From: Clostridia bacterium
Lineage (GTDB): Bacteria; Bacillota; Clostridia; Oscillospirales; CAG-272
NCBI GenBank assembly: GCA_017622085.1
Contig: JAGARU010000035.1
Location: 1-64,000, forward strand
Direction of reading: 5' to 3'
Length of the DNA stretch: 64,000 nucleotides
Below, one piece after another: positions 29,229-38,344 of this stretch (position 1 is the stretch's first letter; each line of letters starts with the position of its first letter). A program made the translations under genes and the position numbers. The notes below the pieces were generated by a model, which was given only the letters and a program-made list of their open reading frames with translations, was not told where the DNA came from and did not search any database.

Positions 29229-30944
29229 TCAGCTCTCCCGGAACTGCTCGCGGTAAAGCTGGGCGTAAACGCCGCCCTTGGAGACCAGCGTTTCGTGGTC
29301 GCCCTGCTCGATGATCTTGCCGTCGGCAATTACGGCGATCTCGTCTGCGTTCTTAATGGTGGAAAGACGGTGGGCAACCACCAAGGTGGTTCGTCCCTCA
29401 CACAGCTCGTCCAGCGCGTGCTGGATCATAATTTCCGTGGTGTTGTCGAGGGCGCTGGTAGCCTCGTCCAGAATCAGAATGGCGGGGTCCTTCAAGAATA
29501 CACGGGCAATGGAGAGGCGCTGCTTCTGTCCGCCGGAAAGGCGCACGCCGCGCTCGCCGATCACCGTGTCGTAGCCCTCGTCCAGGGTCATGATGTAGTC
29601 GTGAATGTTGGCGCGCTTAGCCGCCTCGATCACTTCCTCCTCCGTTGCATCCAGCCGTCCGTAGAGAATGTTTTCCCGGATGCTGGCATTAAAGAGGTAG
29701 ATGTCCTGCTGTACGATACCGATGTTCCGCCGCAGGGATTCCATGGTCAGACGGCTGATGTCCTTGCCGTCCAGAAGAATGCGGCCGGACTGGATCTTGT
29801 AAAAGTTGGGGATCAGATGGCAAATGGTGGTCTTTCCTCCGCCGGAGGGGCCAACCAAGGCGTATTTTTTGCCCTTGCCGATCTCCAGGCTCACGTGGCG
29901 GATCACGTCCTTGCCTTCCTCGTAGCCGTAGCTTACGTCCTCAAAGACAATGTGTCCCTCCAGCCGTCCTGCGTCCACCGCGTCGGGGGCATCGATCTCG
30001 GGCTTGGTGTCCATAATTTCAATAAATCGCTCAAAACCGGTCACACCGTCCTGATACTGCTCCATAAAGTTGATCAGCGTCATAACCGGAGAAACGAACA
30101 GACCAACGGACATGGCAAAGGCGGAGTAGTCGCCCACGTCAATGCGGTCACCGTACAGGAAAAGACCGCCGGCGATCAGCACCATAACGTTAAAAATGTC
30201 GGTTACAAAGGTGGTGGTGGAGTGGAACTGTCCCATGGTGCGGTAAGCCTTGCGGCGGGCACCCACAAAGGACTCGTTGCCCTTTTCAAACTTTTCGCTC
30301 TCCCGCTCAGCATTGGTAAAGGCCTTGGTCACGCGGATGCCGGAAATACTGCTCTCCAGGGAGGCGTTGATGTCCGCCACCGCCTGACGGCTCTCCTTGA
30401 AGGCCTCCCGCATCTTTTTGCGCAAGGTCATGGAAACCAGCAAAAGAATGGGCACGCAAACAAAGACCAGAAGGGTCAGATACGGGTCGATGGTACACAG
30501 ATAGACAAAGGAGATCACAATGGAAATGGTGGAAATGATCAGATTCTCCGGGCCGTGGTGGGCCAGCTCGCTGATGTTCATTAAGTCATTGGTCATACGG
30601 GACATCAGCTTACCCGTCTCGTTGTTGTCGTAAAAGCCGAAGGGAAGCTTTTCCAGATGGTTGAACATATCGCTGCGCATCTGTGCCTGCATCCGAACGC
30701 CCATCACGTGTCCCTGATACTGAATAAAGTAGTTCAGCAGCATACGGACAAAGTAGAGGAGCAAAAGGGACAGGCCGGCGATGACGATCAGACGGTATTT
30801 CCGCTCCGGAATCAGCTCGTTCAGCATGGTTCGGGTGACGATGGGATAGATGATGCCAAGCATGGCCACAAGAAGCGAAGCACCCATGTCAAGGAAAAAC
30901 AATTTTTTGTGGGGCTTGTAATAGCTAAAAAACCGTTTTAACAT
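29229..30944 (-). CDS. ABC exporter, fused membrane and ATPase domains
   Basis: A 571-residue half-transporter that works as a dimer. Six transmembrane helices fill residues 1-310 (type IV ABC exporter fold), then the nucleotide-binding domain: Walker A GPSGGGKTT (about 368-376), signature LSGGQKQR (about 471-478), Walker B LILDEATSALD. The close match to MsbA/LmrA-like lipid and multidrug exporters gives the class but not the substrate. It is a single gene with its own promoter; a partner half-transporter is not adjacent, so a homodimer is likely. Confidence 0.93.
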   Translation of the reverse strand: MLKRFFSYYKPHKKLFFLDMGASLLVAMLGIIYPIVTRTMLNELIPERKYRLIVIAGLSLLLLYFVRMLLNYFIQYQGHVMGVRMQAQMRSDMFNHLEKLPFGFYDNNETGKLMSRMTNDLMNISELAHHGPENLIISTISIVISFVYLCTIDPYLTLLVFVCVPILLLVSMTLRKKMREAFKESRQAVADINASLESSISGIRVTKAFTNAERESEKFEKGNESFVGARRKAYRTMGQFHSTTTFVTDIFNVMVLIAGGLFLYGDRIDVGDYSAFAMSVGLFVSPVMTLINFMEQYQDGVTGFERFIEIMDTKPEIDAPDAVDAGRLEGHIVFEDVSYGYEEGKDVIRHVSLEIGKGKKYALVGPSGGGKTTICHLIPNFYKIQSGRILLDGKDISRLTMESLRRNIGIVQQDIYLFNASIRENILYGRLDATEEEVIEAAKRANIHDYIMTLDEGYDTVIGERGVRLSGGQKQRLSIARVFLKDPAILILDEATSALDNTTEIMIQHALDELCEGRTTLVVAHRLSTIKNADEIAVIADGKIIEQGDHETLVSKGGVYAQLYREQFRES

Positions 30945-30975
30945 TTTTTCACCTCATTGAAACACAATCTAACCC

Positions 30976-31004
30976 ATTTTATCATGAAACCTTAAGAAAA
31001 GCAA
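30976..31004 (-). promoter_or_regulatory. Sigma-A promoter for the ABC exporter
   Basis: On the minus strand, -35 TTGCTT (31004-30999), 17-base spacer, -10 TAAAAT (30981-30976). Confidence 0.7.
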
Positions 31005-31086
31005 GGGAATTTCCGCGAATCGACTCACAGAGCAGGGAAAACGCCCGATGCGGCGCAAGAAACTGTCTCCACTTGCAAAAAAACGC

Positions 31087-31115
31087 TTGCGTGACGGATG
31101 CAAATATGGTATAGT
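31087..31115 (+). promoter_or_regulatory. Probable promoter for the GH94 phosphorylase
   Basis: -35 TTGCGT (31087-31092), 17-base spacer, -10 TATAGT (31110-31115). A second TATAAT at 31151-31156 has no good -35 partner. Dyad-like TTGCAA/ATGCAA elements flank the -35 and may bind a regulator. Confidence 0.55.
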
Positions 31116-31185
31116 TAAGGTGTATGGCATCTTATCCCATCATTTTGTATTATAATACGCCGCCATGCGGCCACAGGAGGATCTT

Positions 31186-33531
31186 ATGGAATATAAGTAC
31201 GGCCACTTTAATGAGGACGGTAGCGAGTTTATCATTACCGCGCCCGACACTCCCCGTCCTTTTGACAACTTTCTCTTTAACGACTCTTGCTATGCAAACG
31301 TTCACCAGACCGGTATCGGTTGCTTCGACTACCAGATCGATGGCACCGAGGGTATTCAGCTCTACACCGGCGTTGGTCGTATCTGCGACTTCGACGTGTT
31401 CGGTAAGGATCACCTTTACAGCCGCCTGATCTTCATTCGCGACAATGAGACCGGTGAGTTCTGGACCGTAAACTGGGAGCCCGTTTGCCATCCCTATGAG
31501 GAATATACCTGTACTCAGGGCCTCGGCTACACCATCGTCGAGAACAAGACCGCGGGCACCCGCGCCAACTTCCGCATCTTCGTTCCCCGCGGAAAGGACG
31601 CTGTGGAGCTTTGGAAGCTGAATTTGAAGAACGAGACCGAAAAGGCTCGCAGCTACTCCATCTTCGTTTACAGCCAGATCCAGTTCAAATATAAGTGGGG
31701 CTTTGACAGCTACGGAGACACTATGTACCGCTCCACCCGCTTTGATGCCGGTGAGAACGTGTTCTACGCCTCCAAGCATCCCTTCATAAAGCCTCATAAC
31801 TTCCTGACTGCGTTCATGACCGCAGACGCTCCCATCGTACACAGCGACGGATGCCAGTCTGCCTTCGTTGGCGACTACGGCACCATTGCCGCTCCCAAGG
31901 CCGTTCGTGAGGGCAACTGCTTCGATTCCATCGGCTCTGCCAACGCCACCATCTGCGCACTCCAGTTCAATATGGATCTTGCCGCAGGCGAGGCAAAGGA
32001 CATTAACCTGATGCTGGGCGCCATTGCCGAGGAGTGCGAGTCCAAGGCTCTCATCGACAAGTACCTCCTCAAGCAGGAGGAGGTTCTGGCGGATACTGTA
32101 AATTACATCCGCACCATGACCGAAAAGTCTCACATCAAGACTCCCGACGAGCATCTGGACCGCCTCATCAACTACTGGGGCAAGCAGGCCACCCACTTCG
32201 GCGCTACCTGGTGCCGTTGGGGCTATAACGGCTACCGTGACATCGTTCAGCACGGCTTCGGCGTAGTTTCCTTCAAGACCGAGCGCACCAAGGAGATCCT
32301 TCGCGAGGCACTGAAGAACCAGTACGCCAGCGGTATGGCCGTTCGTGGCTGGAACCCCGTGGATACCAAGGCTTATTCTGACTCCGCTCTCTGGCTGGAG
32401 TTCACCCTTACCGCATACCTTCGCGAGACCGGCGACGTTGCCTTCCTTGACGAGGTGATCCCCTTCCGCGAGGACGGCGGAGAGGCAACCGTGTTCGGTC
32501 ACATGGACCGCGCCCTGGACTTCCTTGAGTCGAACAAGGGCGTACACGACCTGCTCCTCATCAAGTTCGGCGACTGGAACGACTCCCTTACCGGTGTAGG
32601 TAAGGAAGGCCGCGGCGAGAGCGTATGGCTGTCCATCGCTTACGCGCAGGCTCTCCGCGAGATGGCAGAGCTGGCCGAGTACCTGGATATGCCCGAGAAG
32701 AAGGAGAACTACCTTGCCCGCCGTGAGGCCATCGTTAAGGCCATCAACGACAACGCTTGGGACGGCGACTGGTACAGACGCTGCTACACCGACGCCGGCA
32801 AGCCCCTCGGCTCCAAGGAAAACAAGTATGCCAAGATGTTCATGGAGTCTCAGTGCTGGTCCCTCATTGCAAACGTAGCAAGCGAGGAAAGAGCCAATAC
32901 CCTTATCGCCGCTATGGATGAGATGATGCTGACCCCCGTTGGCTACATGCTCCTGACCCCCAGCTTCAAGGAATTCGATCCCACCATCGGCCGTATCTCC
33001 TCCATGGAGCCCGGCATCTGTGAGAACGGTACCATCTATTCTCACACCAACATCTGGATGATCCTTGGTCTGCTCAAGTACGGCAAGTCCGACCTTGCAT
33101 ACCAGCTCTTCAAGCGCATTGCTCCCGGCTATATGCTGGAGGATAACGCAGACATCAAGAACAACTGCCTGCCCTATATGTTCTCCAACTGCTACTTTGG
33201 CCCCGAGCACAAGAACAGCGCCTTCCAGATGGAATACAGCTGGATCACCGGCTCCGTTGCCTGGTACTCCAACACCATTGAGAGCTACATGATCGGTGTT
33301 CGCGCTACCTACAACGGCCTTGAGGTCAACCCTCACCTGCCCGGCTTTGAGGAAGTGGAATACACCCGTCAGTTCCGTGGCGCTACCTACGAGTTCGAGA
33401 TCAAGAATCCCGAAGGCAAGCTGGCGGCCGAGACCATCCAGCTGATCGTAGACGGCGAGAGCATCGACGGCAACATCGTTCCCGACTTTGCAGACGGCAA
33501 GACCCACCACGTGGTTTGCGTGATCGGCTAA
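31186..33531 (+). CDS. GH94 family glycoside phosphorylase (cellobiose phosphorylase-like)
   Basis: A 781-residue cytoplasmic enzyme that splits a beta-linked disaccharide with phosphate, giving a sugar 1-phosphate. The N-terminal beta-sandwich (about 1-270) is followed by the (alpha/alpha)6 barrel; the catalytic acid is Asp466 in FGDWNDSL, and the C-terminal part has the phosphate-site-type sequence YSWITGSVAWY. The size is near cellobiose, chitobiose and laminaribiose phosphorylases; which acceptor it uses cannot be read by eye. ATG 31186 is chosen because AGGAGGATCTT precedes it. The codon choice is strongly biased (GGC, CTT, TAC), suggesting high expression. It saves ATP in oligosaccharide use. 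Confidence 0.9.
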   Translation: MEYKYGHFNEDGSEFIITAPDTPRPFDNFLFNDSCYANVHQTGIGCFDYQIDGTEGIQLYTGVGRICDFDVFGKDHLYSRLIFIRDNETGEFWTVNWEPVCHPYEEYTCTQGLGYTIVENKTAGTRANFRIFVPRGKDAVELWKLNLKNETEKARSYSIFVYSQIQFKYKWGFDSYGDTMYRSTRFDAGENVFYASKHPFIKPHNFLTAFMTADAPIVHSDGCQSAFVGDYGTIAAPKAVREGNCFDSIGSANATICALQFNMDLAAGEAKDINLMLGAIAEECESKALIDKYLLKQEEVLADTVNYIRTMTEKSHIKTPDEHLDRLINYWGKQATHFGATWCRWGYNGYRDIVQHGFGVVSFKTERTKEILREALKNQYASGMAVRGWNPVDTKAYSDSALWLEFTLTAYLRETGDVAFLDEVIPFREDGGEATVFGHMDRALDFLESNKGVHDLLLIKFGDWNDSLTGVGKEGRGESVWLSIAYAQALREMAELAEYLDMPEKKENYLARREAIVKAINDNAWDGDWYRRCYTDAGKPLGSKENKYAKMFMESQCWSLIANVASEERANTLIAAMDEMMLTPVGYMLLTPSFKEFDPTIGRISSMEPGICENGTIYSHTNIWMILGLLKYGKSDLAYQLFKRIAPGYMLEDNADIKNNCLPYMFSNCYFGPEHKNSAFQMEYSWITGSVAWYSNTIESYMIGVRATYNGLEVNPHLPGFEEVEYTRQFRGATYEFEIKNPEGKLAAETIQLIVDGESIDGNIVPDFADGKTHHVVCVIG

Positions 33532-33544
33532 TTTAAACGTAAAT

Positions 33545-33610
33545 TCGGGCCTCCTCCGCTTGCTTTGCCACAAACGAAGTGCAAAGCCGTGAGGCGGCCC
33601 GATCAATTTT
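33545..33610 (+). terminator. Long stem-loop between the GH94 and metY-like genes
   Basis: Outer arms TCGGGCC/GGCCCGA (33545-33551 with 33596-33602) and inner GCTTTGC/GCAAAGC enclose a ~12-base loop; only ATCAATTTT follows. It may be a weak terminator or an RNA-stability element. Confidence 0.4.
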
Positions 33611-33628
33611 CAGTAAGAAGGTAATATT

Positions 33629-34903
33629 ATGGCAAGAATTGAAACCCAATGCCTGCACGAGGGCTGGTCCCCCAAGCAGGGCGAATCCCGTCAGCTCCCC
33701 ATCTGCCAGAGCACCACGTTCAAGTACGATTCCAGCGAGTACATGGGCAAGCTGTTCGACCTTGAGGCCGACGGCTACTTCTACACCAGACTTCAGAACC
33801 CCACAAACGACGCCGTTGCCGCAAAGATCTGCGCCCTTGAGGGCGGTGTAGCGGCTATGCTGACCTCCTCCGGCCAGGCGGCAAACTTCTATGCGATCTT
33901 CAACATCTGCGAGGCAGGCGACCACTTTATCGCATCCTCCTCCATCTACGGCGGCACCTACAATCTCTTTGGCGTAACCATGAAGAAGATGGGCATTGAG
34001 TGCACCTTCATTGACCAGGAGCTCCCCGAGGAGGAGCTGGAAAAGTACTTCAAGCCCAACACCAAGGCCGTGTTCGGTGAGACCATCACCAACCCCACTG
34101 TCTCCGTGTTCGACTTTGAGAAGTTTGCAAGACTGGCCCATAAGCACGGCGTTCCGCTGATCGTGGACAACACCTTTGCTACCCCCGTCAACTGCCGTCC
34201 CTTCGAGTGGGGCGCGGATATCGTTACCCATTCCACCACCAAGTACATGGATGGCCACAGCGTATGCGTGGGCGGATGCATCGTGGATAGCGGCAACTTT
34301 GATTGGATGGCTCACGCCGAGAAGTTCCCCGGCCTTACCACCCCCGACGAGTCCTATCACGGCATCACCTATGCGGAGCGCTTTGGCAAGGGTGCGTACA
34401 TCACCAAGGCCACCGCTCAGCTCATGCGTGACTTCGGCTCCATCCAGTCCCCTCAGAATGCTTATTATCTGAACCTCGGTCTTGAGACCCTCCACCTCCG
34501 CATGGAGCGCCATTGCTCCAATGCCTTGGCCGTTGCCAAGTTCCTCGCGTCGAGCGACAAGATCGCATGGGTACACTACGCCGGCCTTGAGGGCGATGCA
34601 TATCACGACCTGGCCGAGAAGTATATGCCCAAGGGCACCTGCGGCGTGCTTGCCTTTGCCGTTAAGGGAGGACGGGAAGCATCCATCGCGTTTATGGATC
34701 AGCTGAAGTTCATCTCCATCATGACCCACGTGGCAGACTCCAAAACCTGCCTGCTCCACCCGGCCAGCCATACCCACCGCCAGATGTCGGACGAACAGCT
34801 CCGCGAGGCAGGGGTTGCCCCCGATCTGATCCGTCTGTCCGTAGGCATCGAGAACGTGGACGATATCATCGAAGATATCAAGCAGGCGCTGGAAACCGTT
34901 TGA
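33629..34903 (+). CDS. metY: O-acetylhomoserine sulfhydrylase (Cys/Met PLP enzyme)
   Basis: A 424-residue pyridoxal-phosphate enzyme of the Cys/Met metabolism family. It joins O-acetylhomoserine with sulfide or methanethiol to give homocysteine or methionine. Lys205 in HSTTKYMDGH is the Schiff-base lysine; LTSSGQAANFY (about 73-83) and IVDNTFATP mark the cofactor pocket; the C-terminal HPASHTHRQMS and RLSVGIEN are the usual endings. The length fits MetY rather than the ~380-residue MetB/MetC enzymes, though a related gamma-lyase is possible. No SAM riboswitch is seen in the short leader. Confidence 0.88.
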   Translation: MARIETQCLHEGWSPKQGESRQLPICQSTTFKYDSSEYMGKLFDLEADGYFYTRLQNPTNDAVAAKICALEGGVAAMLTSSGQAANFYAIFNICEAGDHFIASSSIYGGTYNLFGVTMKKMGIECTFIDQELPEEELEKYFKPNTKAVFGETITNPTVSVFDFEKFARLAHKHGVPLIVDNTFATPVNCRPFEWGADIVTHSTTKYMDGHSVCVGGCIVDSGNFDWMAHAEKFPGLTTPDESYHGITYAERFGKGAYITKATAQLMRDFGSIQSPQNAYYLNLGLETLHLRMERHCSNALAVAKFLASSDKIAWVHYAGLEGDAYHDLAEKYMPKGTCGVLAFAVKGGREASIAFMDQLKFISIMTHVADSKTCLLHPASHTHRQMSDEQLREAGVAPDLIRLSVGIENVDDIIEDIKQALETV

Positions 34904-34951
34904 GTAAAGCCGGGCCTAGGATAAACAACCGATCGGCGAACGATCCGTCAG

Positions 34952-34986
34952 AGCCACCCTTGTGTTGTTACCAAGGGTGGCTTTTT
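34952..34986 (+). terminator. Terminator after metY
   Basis: An 11-bp stem AGCCACCCTTG / CAAGGGTGGCT with a 9-base loop is followed by TTTTT. Confidence 0.92.
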
Positions 34987-35035
34987 GCTTGTCGGGAGAG
35001 AGCTCGAAAAAATAGTCCGGAACGGAAAAAAGGGG

Positions 35036-35064
35036 TTGACAGGTGGGGGGAATGGTGCTATACT
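35036..35064 (+). promoter_or_regulatory. Sigma-A promoter of the T-box/trpB transcript
   Basis: TTGACA (35036-35041), 17 bases, TATACT (35059-35064). Confidence 0.88.
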
Positions 35065-35069
35065 TGTAT

Positions 35070-35347
35070 ATCATAAACCGTTGATGCGGAGATAACGTCA
35101 TAAAAGACTGCACAGAGAGTCCGGGGAGCTGGGATCCGGGCGAGACACTGTATGGCAAATGGACCGCGGAGGGTACAGTCAAAGGGGCACGCCCCGAGTA
35201 TTCTGTAACGTGTGGGCATACGTTAGTTGCCGGGGGTATGCAGGTATCCCGCAAAGGGCACACAGGGTGTGAAGCAAGGTGGCAACGCGGATAATACGGT
35301 TATTCGTCCTTGGCAGAAAAACAGTTCTGTCGGGGCGTTTTTGTTTT
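35070..35347 (+). ncRNA. T-box riboswitch, tryptophan type
   Basis: The leader has the T-box core AAGGTGGCAACGCGG (35276-35290), which pairs with the tRNA acceptor end, followed by a terminator hairpin (CGTCCTTGGCAGAA / TTCTGTCGGGGCG, 35305-35336) and a T-run. Stem I starts near 35106 (GACTG with CAGTC at 35176-35180) and contains AGAGAG (35114-35119) and GAGCTGGGA. The likely specifier is TGG at 35160-35162, followed by A, which reads tryptophan and agrees with the trpB gene downstream. Uncharged tRNA-Trp would prevent termination. The specifier register was judged by eye. Confidence 0.88.
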
Positions 35348-35372
35348 TCAGCCCGGACAAGGGAGGCAAACC

Positions 35373-35444
35373 ATGATCTACGCGCTCCGATGGCGACCCA
35401 TCAGACTTTTTTCACAAAAATTCGGATCTATATTTGGAGGATAA
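35373..35444 (+). CDS. Small leader ORF between the T-box and trpB
   Basis: A 23-codon frame ([13 protein letters not shown]...) has its own good ribosome-binding site (AAGGGAGG, 5 bases before the ATG) and a single Trp at codon 7. Its TAA (35442-35444) follows directly on the trpB ribosome-binding site GGAGG (35436-35440), and the last two codons are that site. It lies after the T-box terminator. It could couple translation to trpB, or make trpB translation sensitive to Trp supply. Translation of the ORF is inferred only. Confidence 0.5.
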   Translation: MIYALRWRPIRLFSQKFGSIFGG

Positions 35445-35448
35445 TACA

Positions 35449-36669
35449 ATGAAACTCGGTAACGTTGATTTTGATACTTATTTTAATAATTTCCCGGATA
35501 AAGACGGCTACTTCGGCAAATACGGCGGCGTATACGTGGAGGAAAAGCTGAAAAACGCCATGGCAGAGATCACGGAGGCCTACTTCTCCATCTGCCAGTC
35601 CCGCAAATTCATTGCGGAGCTTCGCCGCATTCGCCGCGAGTTCCAGGGCCGCCCCACCCCCGTGTCTCACTTAGAGCGTCTGTCCGACGCCCTTGGCGGC
35701 AAGGTTCAGCTCTACGCCAAGCGCGAGGATTTGAACCACTCCGGTGCACATAAGCTGAACCACTGTATGGGTGAGGCGCTTCTTGCCAAGTACATGGGCA
35801 AAAAGAAGGTCATCGCCGAGACCGGTGCCGGCCAGCACGGCGTGGCACTTGCTACCGCCGCCGCTTACTTTGGCCTTGAGTGCGACATTTACATGGGATC
35901 GGTTGATATTAAGAAGCAGGCTCCCAACGTGGCCAGAATGAAGATTCTCGGCGCCAACGTCATTGAGGTTACCCACGGTCTGCAGACCTTGAAGGAGGCC
36001 GTAGACGCCGCCTTTGACGCCTACAGCAGAGAGTACAAGGACGCCATCTACTGCATCGGCTCCGTTCTTGGCCCCCACCCCTTCCCCATGATGGTACGTG
36101 ATTTCCAGAGCGTTGTGGGCATTGAGGCGAGAGAGCAGTTCATCGATATGACCGGCCACCTTCCCAACGCCATCGTTGCCTGCGTAGGCGGCGGTTCCAA
36201 CGCAGCCGGCCTCTTCGCCGGATTCTTAAACGATCCCGTGGATATCTACGGCATTGAGCCCCTTGGCCGCGGCGCCAAGCTGGGCGACCACGCCGCCAGC
36301 CTGAAGTACGGTACGGAGGGCATCATGCACGGCTTCAACAGCATTATGCTGAAGGATGAAAACGGCGACCCCGCTCCCGTTTATTCCGTAGCCTCCGGCC
36401 TTGACTATCCTTCCTCCGGCCCCGAGCACGCATTCCTGCAGGAGATCGGCCGCGTGAAGTATGACGTCATCGACGACGAGGAGACCATCGACGCCTTCTA
36501 TAAGCTGGCGCGCCTGGAGGGCATCATCCCCGCCATCGAAAGCTCCCATGCCGTTGCCTTCGGTATGAAGCTGGCCAAGACCATGGAGCACGGCTCCATC
36601 CTCATCAACCTGTCCGGCCGTGGCGACAAGGATATGGACTTCGTCATCGAAAAGTACGGCATTCGCTGA
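35449..36669 (+). CDS. trpB: Tryptophan synthase beta chain
   Basis: A 406-residue PLP enzyme that condenses indole with serine. HSGAHKLNH with Lys102 (Schiff base), AETGAGQHG (catalytic Glu in the next strand) and the phosphate-binding GGGSNA are all present, with the TrpB1 ending [31 protein letters not shown] precedes the ATG; an upstream in-frame TTG is inside that site. There is no trpA or other trp gene next to it: it is closed by a strong terminator. A stand-alone, T-box-controlled trpB fits indole salvage, or trpA lies elsewhere in the genome. Confidence 0.95.
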   Translation: MKLGNVDFDTYFNNFPDKDGYFGKYGGVYVEEKLKNAMAEITEAYFSICQSRKFIAELRRIRREFQGRPTPVSHLERLSDALGGKVQLYAKREDLNHSGAHKLNHCMGEALLAKYMGKKKVIAETGAGQHGVALATAAAYFGLECDIYMGSVDIKKQAPNVARMKILGANVIEVTHGLQTLKEAVDAAFDAYSREYKDAIYCIGSVLGPHPFPMMVRDFQSVVGIEAREQFIDMTGHLPNAIVACVGGGSNAAGLFAGFLNDPVDIYGIEPLGRGAKLGDHAASLKYGTEGIMHGFNSIMLKDENGDPAPVYSVASGLDYPSSGPEHAFLQEIGRVKYDVIDDEETIDAFYKLARLEGIIPAIESSHAVAFGMKLAKTMEHGSILINLSGRGDKDMDFVIEKYGIR

Positions 36670-36690
36670 TTTCACCTCCTTAACTTATAT

Positions 36691-36727
36691 AAAACGCCCC
36701 CGGCGGTTTTACCGCCGGGGGCGTTTT
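36691..36727. terminator. Bidirectional terminator, trpB and the DUF1576-like gene
   Basis: A 17-bp perfect stem (AAAACGCCCCCGGCGGT / ACCGCCGGGGGCGTTTT) with a TTT loop serves both converging genes. Confidence 0.95.
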
Positions 36728-36729
36728 GT

Positions 36730-38172
36730 TCAACATTCGCGGGTGTCGTCGTCGAATTTGGGCTGGATCTTGTAAAAGTCCAGCACGGGCAGGAGCACCA
36801 GCGCCGTCAGTCCGGCGTTAAAGCCGCCGTTGTACAGCACCAATCCGCCGTGCATGGCGGCGGTGGAGGTACAGATCACCGCGCTGAGGAATCCGGCCAG
36901 AACGCCTATCTTAGCTCCATACTTTCCGCTGAAGGTACATAAGCCTGTGGCGAAGGCGAAGCCGTTGATGTAGCCCTGCGTGGACAGGGTGAAGGGAACC
37001 TCCCGTCCGCTGAGCAGGCAGATGGCCACCGTCACCGCCAGAAGAAGTACGTAGCCCAGGGCAATGGGCGCCACCGTTCGCGGCTGTTGACCGTCCGCCG
37101 CAAAGGTCAGGGCGGCAATCAGCACACCGGCCGTCGCCCCGGTAAAGCCGACGCCCTGAGGCAAGAAGGGGAACAGCTCCGGCAGAATAAAGATCAGGTT
37201 CAGATAGCCCAGCAGGCAAAGCCCGTAAACGCCAAAGTTGATCAGGCAAACCGGCGTGCCGAACTTGTCCAAAAAGTCCACACCGTAGCCCGTGCTACGG
37301 AGCAGATGGAGGTATCCGCGAAAGCTTCCTCGGTTAAAGAGATAGCCCATCAGCAGAGTGGACAAAAACAGGAGCAGGAAAAAGACGTTCATAAAGCCCC
37401 GGTATGCGTAGGGCAGGGCGTAGTAAGCCTCGTTTGTAATCTCCACCACCGTGGGCTCCTCCACACCCAAGGTGCGGTAAAGGAAGGCGTAGGCAAAAAT
37501 ACCCATAATGCCAATGGCAAGACCCGCCTTGTACATATTAAAGCCACGATGCATCGAGGTGGTTCCCGGCAAAAGGGCGGGCACCACAAATCCGGCGGCC
37601 AGACCGAATACAATGGCCAGAATCACGCCAAACACCGTGATCCGCGGCTCCCCGCCGGAGGCAATGCCCATGTAGCGGAACATCAGCTCACCGATAAAGG
37701 GGCCAAGGGCGGTCGAAAACATGGCCACGTGGACGTTATCCCGGAAGCGCCGCCGGGTCATGCGGCAAAAGAGCAGAACGCCGAGGAGCGGCGGCCACAT
37801 GGTAAGAAAATTCAAGCCGTAAAAGCCGTGTGCCACCACCAAAAGGTAGGCCGCAAGGGTGGTCGCGTTGGACTTGATCCGGCTAAGCCAAATGATCCAG
37901 TTGCAAAAGTAGCCGCAAACGGCGGTATTAAATAACGTGGCTGCCAGCCCACCCAAGGCAAAATAATCCGTCACCAGCTTGGAGGGCGTAGTCAGAATCC
38001 GAAGCACTCCTCCCCAAAAATCCGTCTCTCCCGTGACCCATACGGCCACCGGAACGGCGAGAAAAAAGAACAGAGACAGATAGGTTGTATAAAGCGCGAT
38101 AATGCGCGGCGCACTTTTTCCGTGATGCACCTCCGCATCGTAAGCGGAGATGTGCGTATGATTCGTCGACAT
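36730..38172 (-). CDS. DUF1576-like polytopic membrane protein
   Basis: A 480-residue integral membrane protein with about 12-13 hydrophobic segments. The blocks GGLAATLFNTAVCGYF, FLTMWPPLLGVLLF, STALGPFIGELMFRYM and MHRGFNMYKAGLAIG match my recollection of the DUF1576 family of Firmicutes, in which Gly-rich helices recur twice. No catalytic motif is known for the family, and transport is only a guess. A promoter lies 33 bases upstream, and it ends at the shared terminator with trpB. The ribosome-binding site is weak (GAGGA). Confidence 0.75.
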   Translation of the reverse strand: MSTNHTHISAYDAEVHHGKSAPRIIALYTTYLSLFFFLAVPVAVWVTGETDFWGGVLRILTTPSKLVTDYFALGGLAATLFNTAVCGYFCNWIIWLSRIKSNATTLAAYLLVVAHGFYGLNFLTMWPPLLGVLLFCRMTRRRFRDNVHVAMFSTALGPFIGELMFRYMGIASGGEPRITVFGVILAIVFGLAAGFVVPALLPGTTSMHRGFNMYKAGLAIGIMGIFAYAFLYRTLGVEEPTVVEITNEAYYALPYAYRGFMNVFFLLLFLSTLLMGYLFNRGSFRGYLHLLRSTGYGVDFLDKFGTPVCLINFGVYGLCLLGYLNLIFILPELFPFLPQGVGFTGATAGVLIAALTFAADGQQPRTVAPIALGYVLLLAVTVAICLLSGREVPFTLSTQGYINGFAFATGLCTFSGKYGAKIGVLAGFLSAVICTSTAAMHGGLVLYNGGFNAGLTALVLLPVLDFYKIQPKFDDDTREC

Positions 38173-38204
38173 GCAGGTATCCTCATAAAAAAGTCATTTC
38201 TTAT

Positions 38205-38233
38205 AGAATACCACATTTTTCGCCCCAAGGCAA
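38205..38233 (-). promoter_or_regulatory. Promoter for the DUF1576-like gene
   Basis: On the minus strand, -35 TTGCCT (38233-38228), 17-base spacer, -10 TATTCT (38210-38205). Confidence 0.6.
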
Positions 38234-38299
38234 CTACCCGACGCAAGGATTTTAGAATTTAATGCATCCTTTCTCCGCACCTCGGTCCAGCCCCATCCC

Positions 38300-38341
38300 C
38301 CAAAACAAAATCCCCACACCGGATAGGCCGGGGTGGGGAAT
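38300..38341 (-). terminator. Terminator of the DAP dehydrogenase gene
   Basis: On the minus strand, stem CCCCACCCCGG / CCGGTGTGGGG is followed by ATTTTGTTTT. Confidence 0.8.
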
Positions 38342-38344
38342 CAT

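Noticed and set aside
31150-33606. Long open frame on the minus strand
   Set aside because: Antisense to the GH94 gene; it arises from the strong third-position bias of that gene.
33532-33628. SAM riboswitch before metY
   Set aside because: The leader is under 100 bases and lacks SAM-I/II core elements; only a long stem-loop is present.
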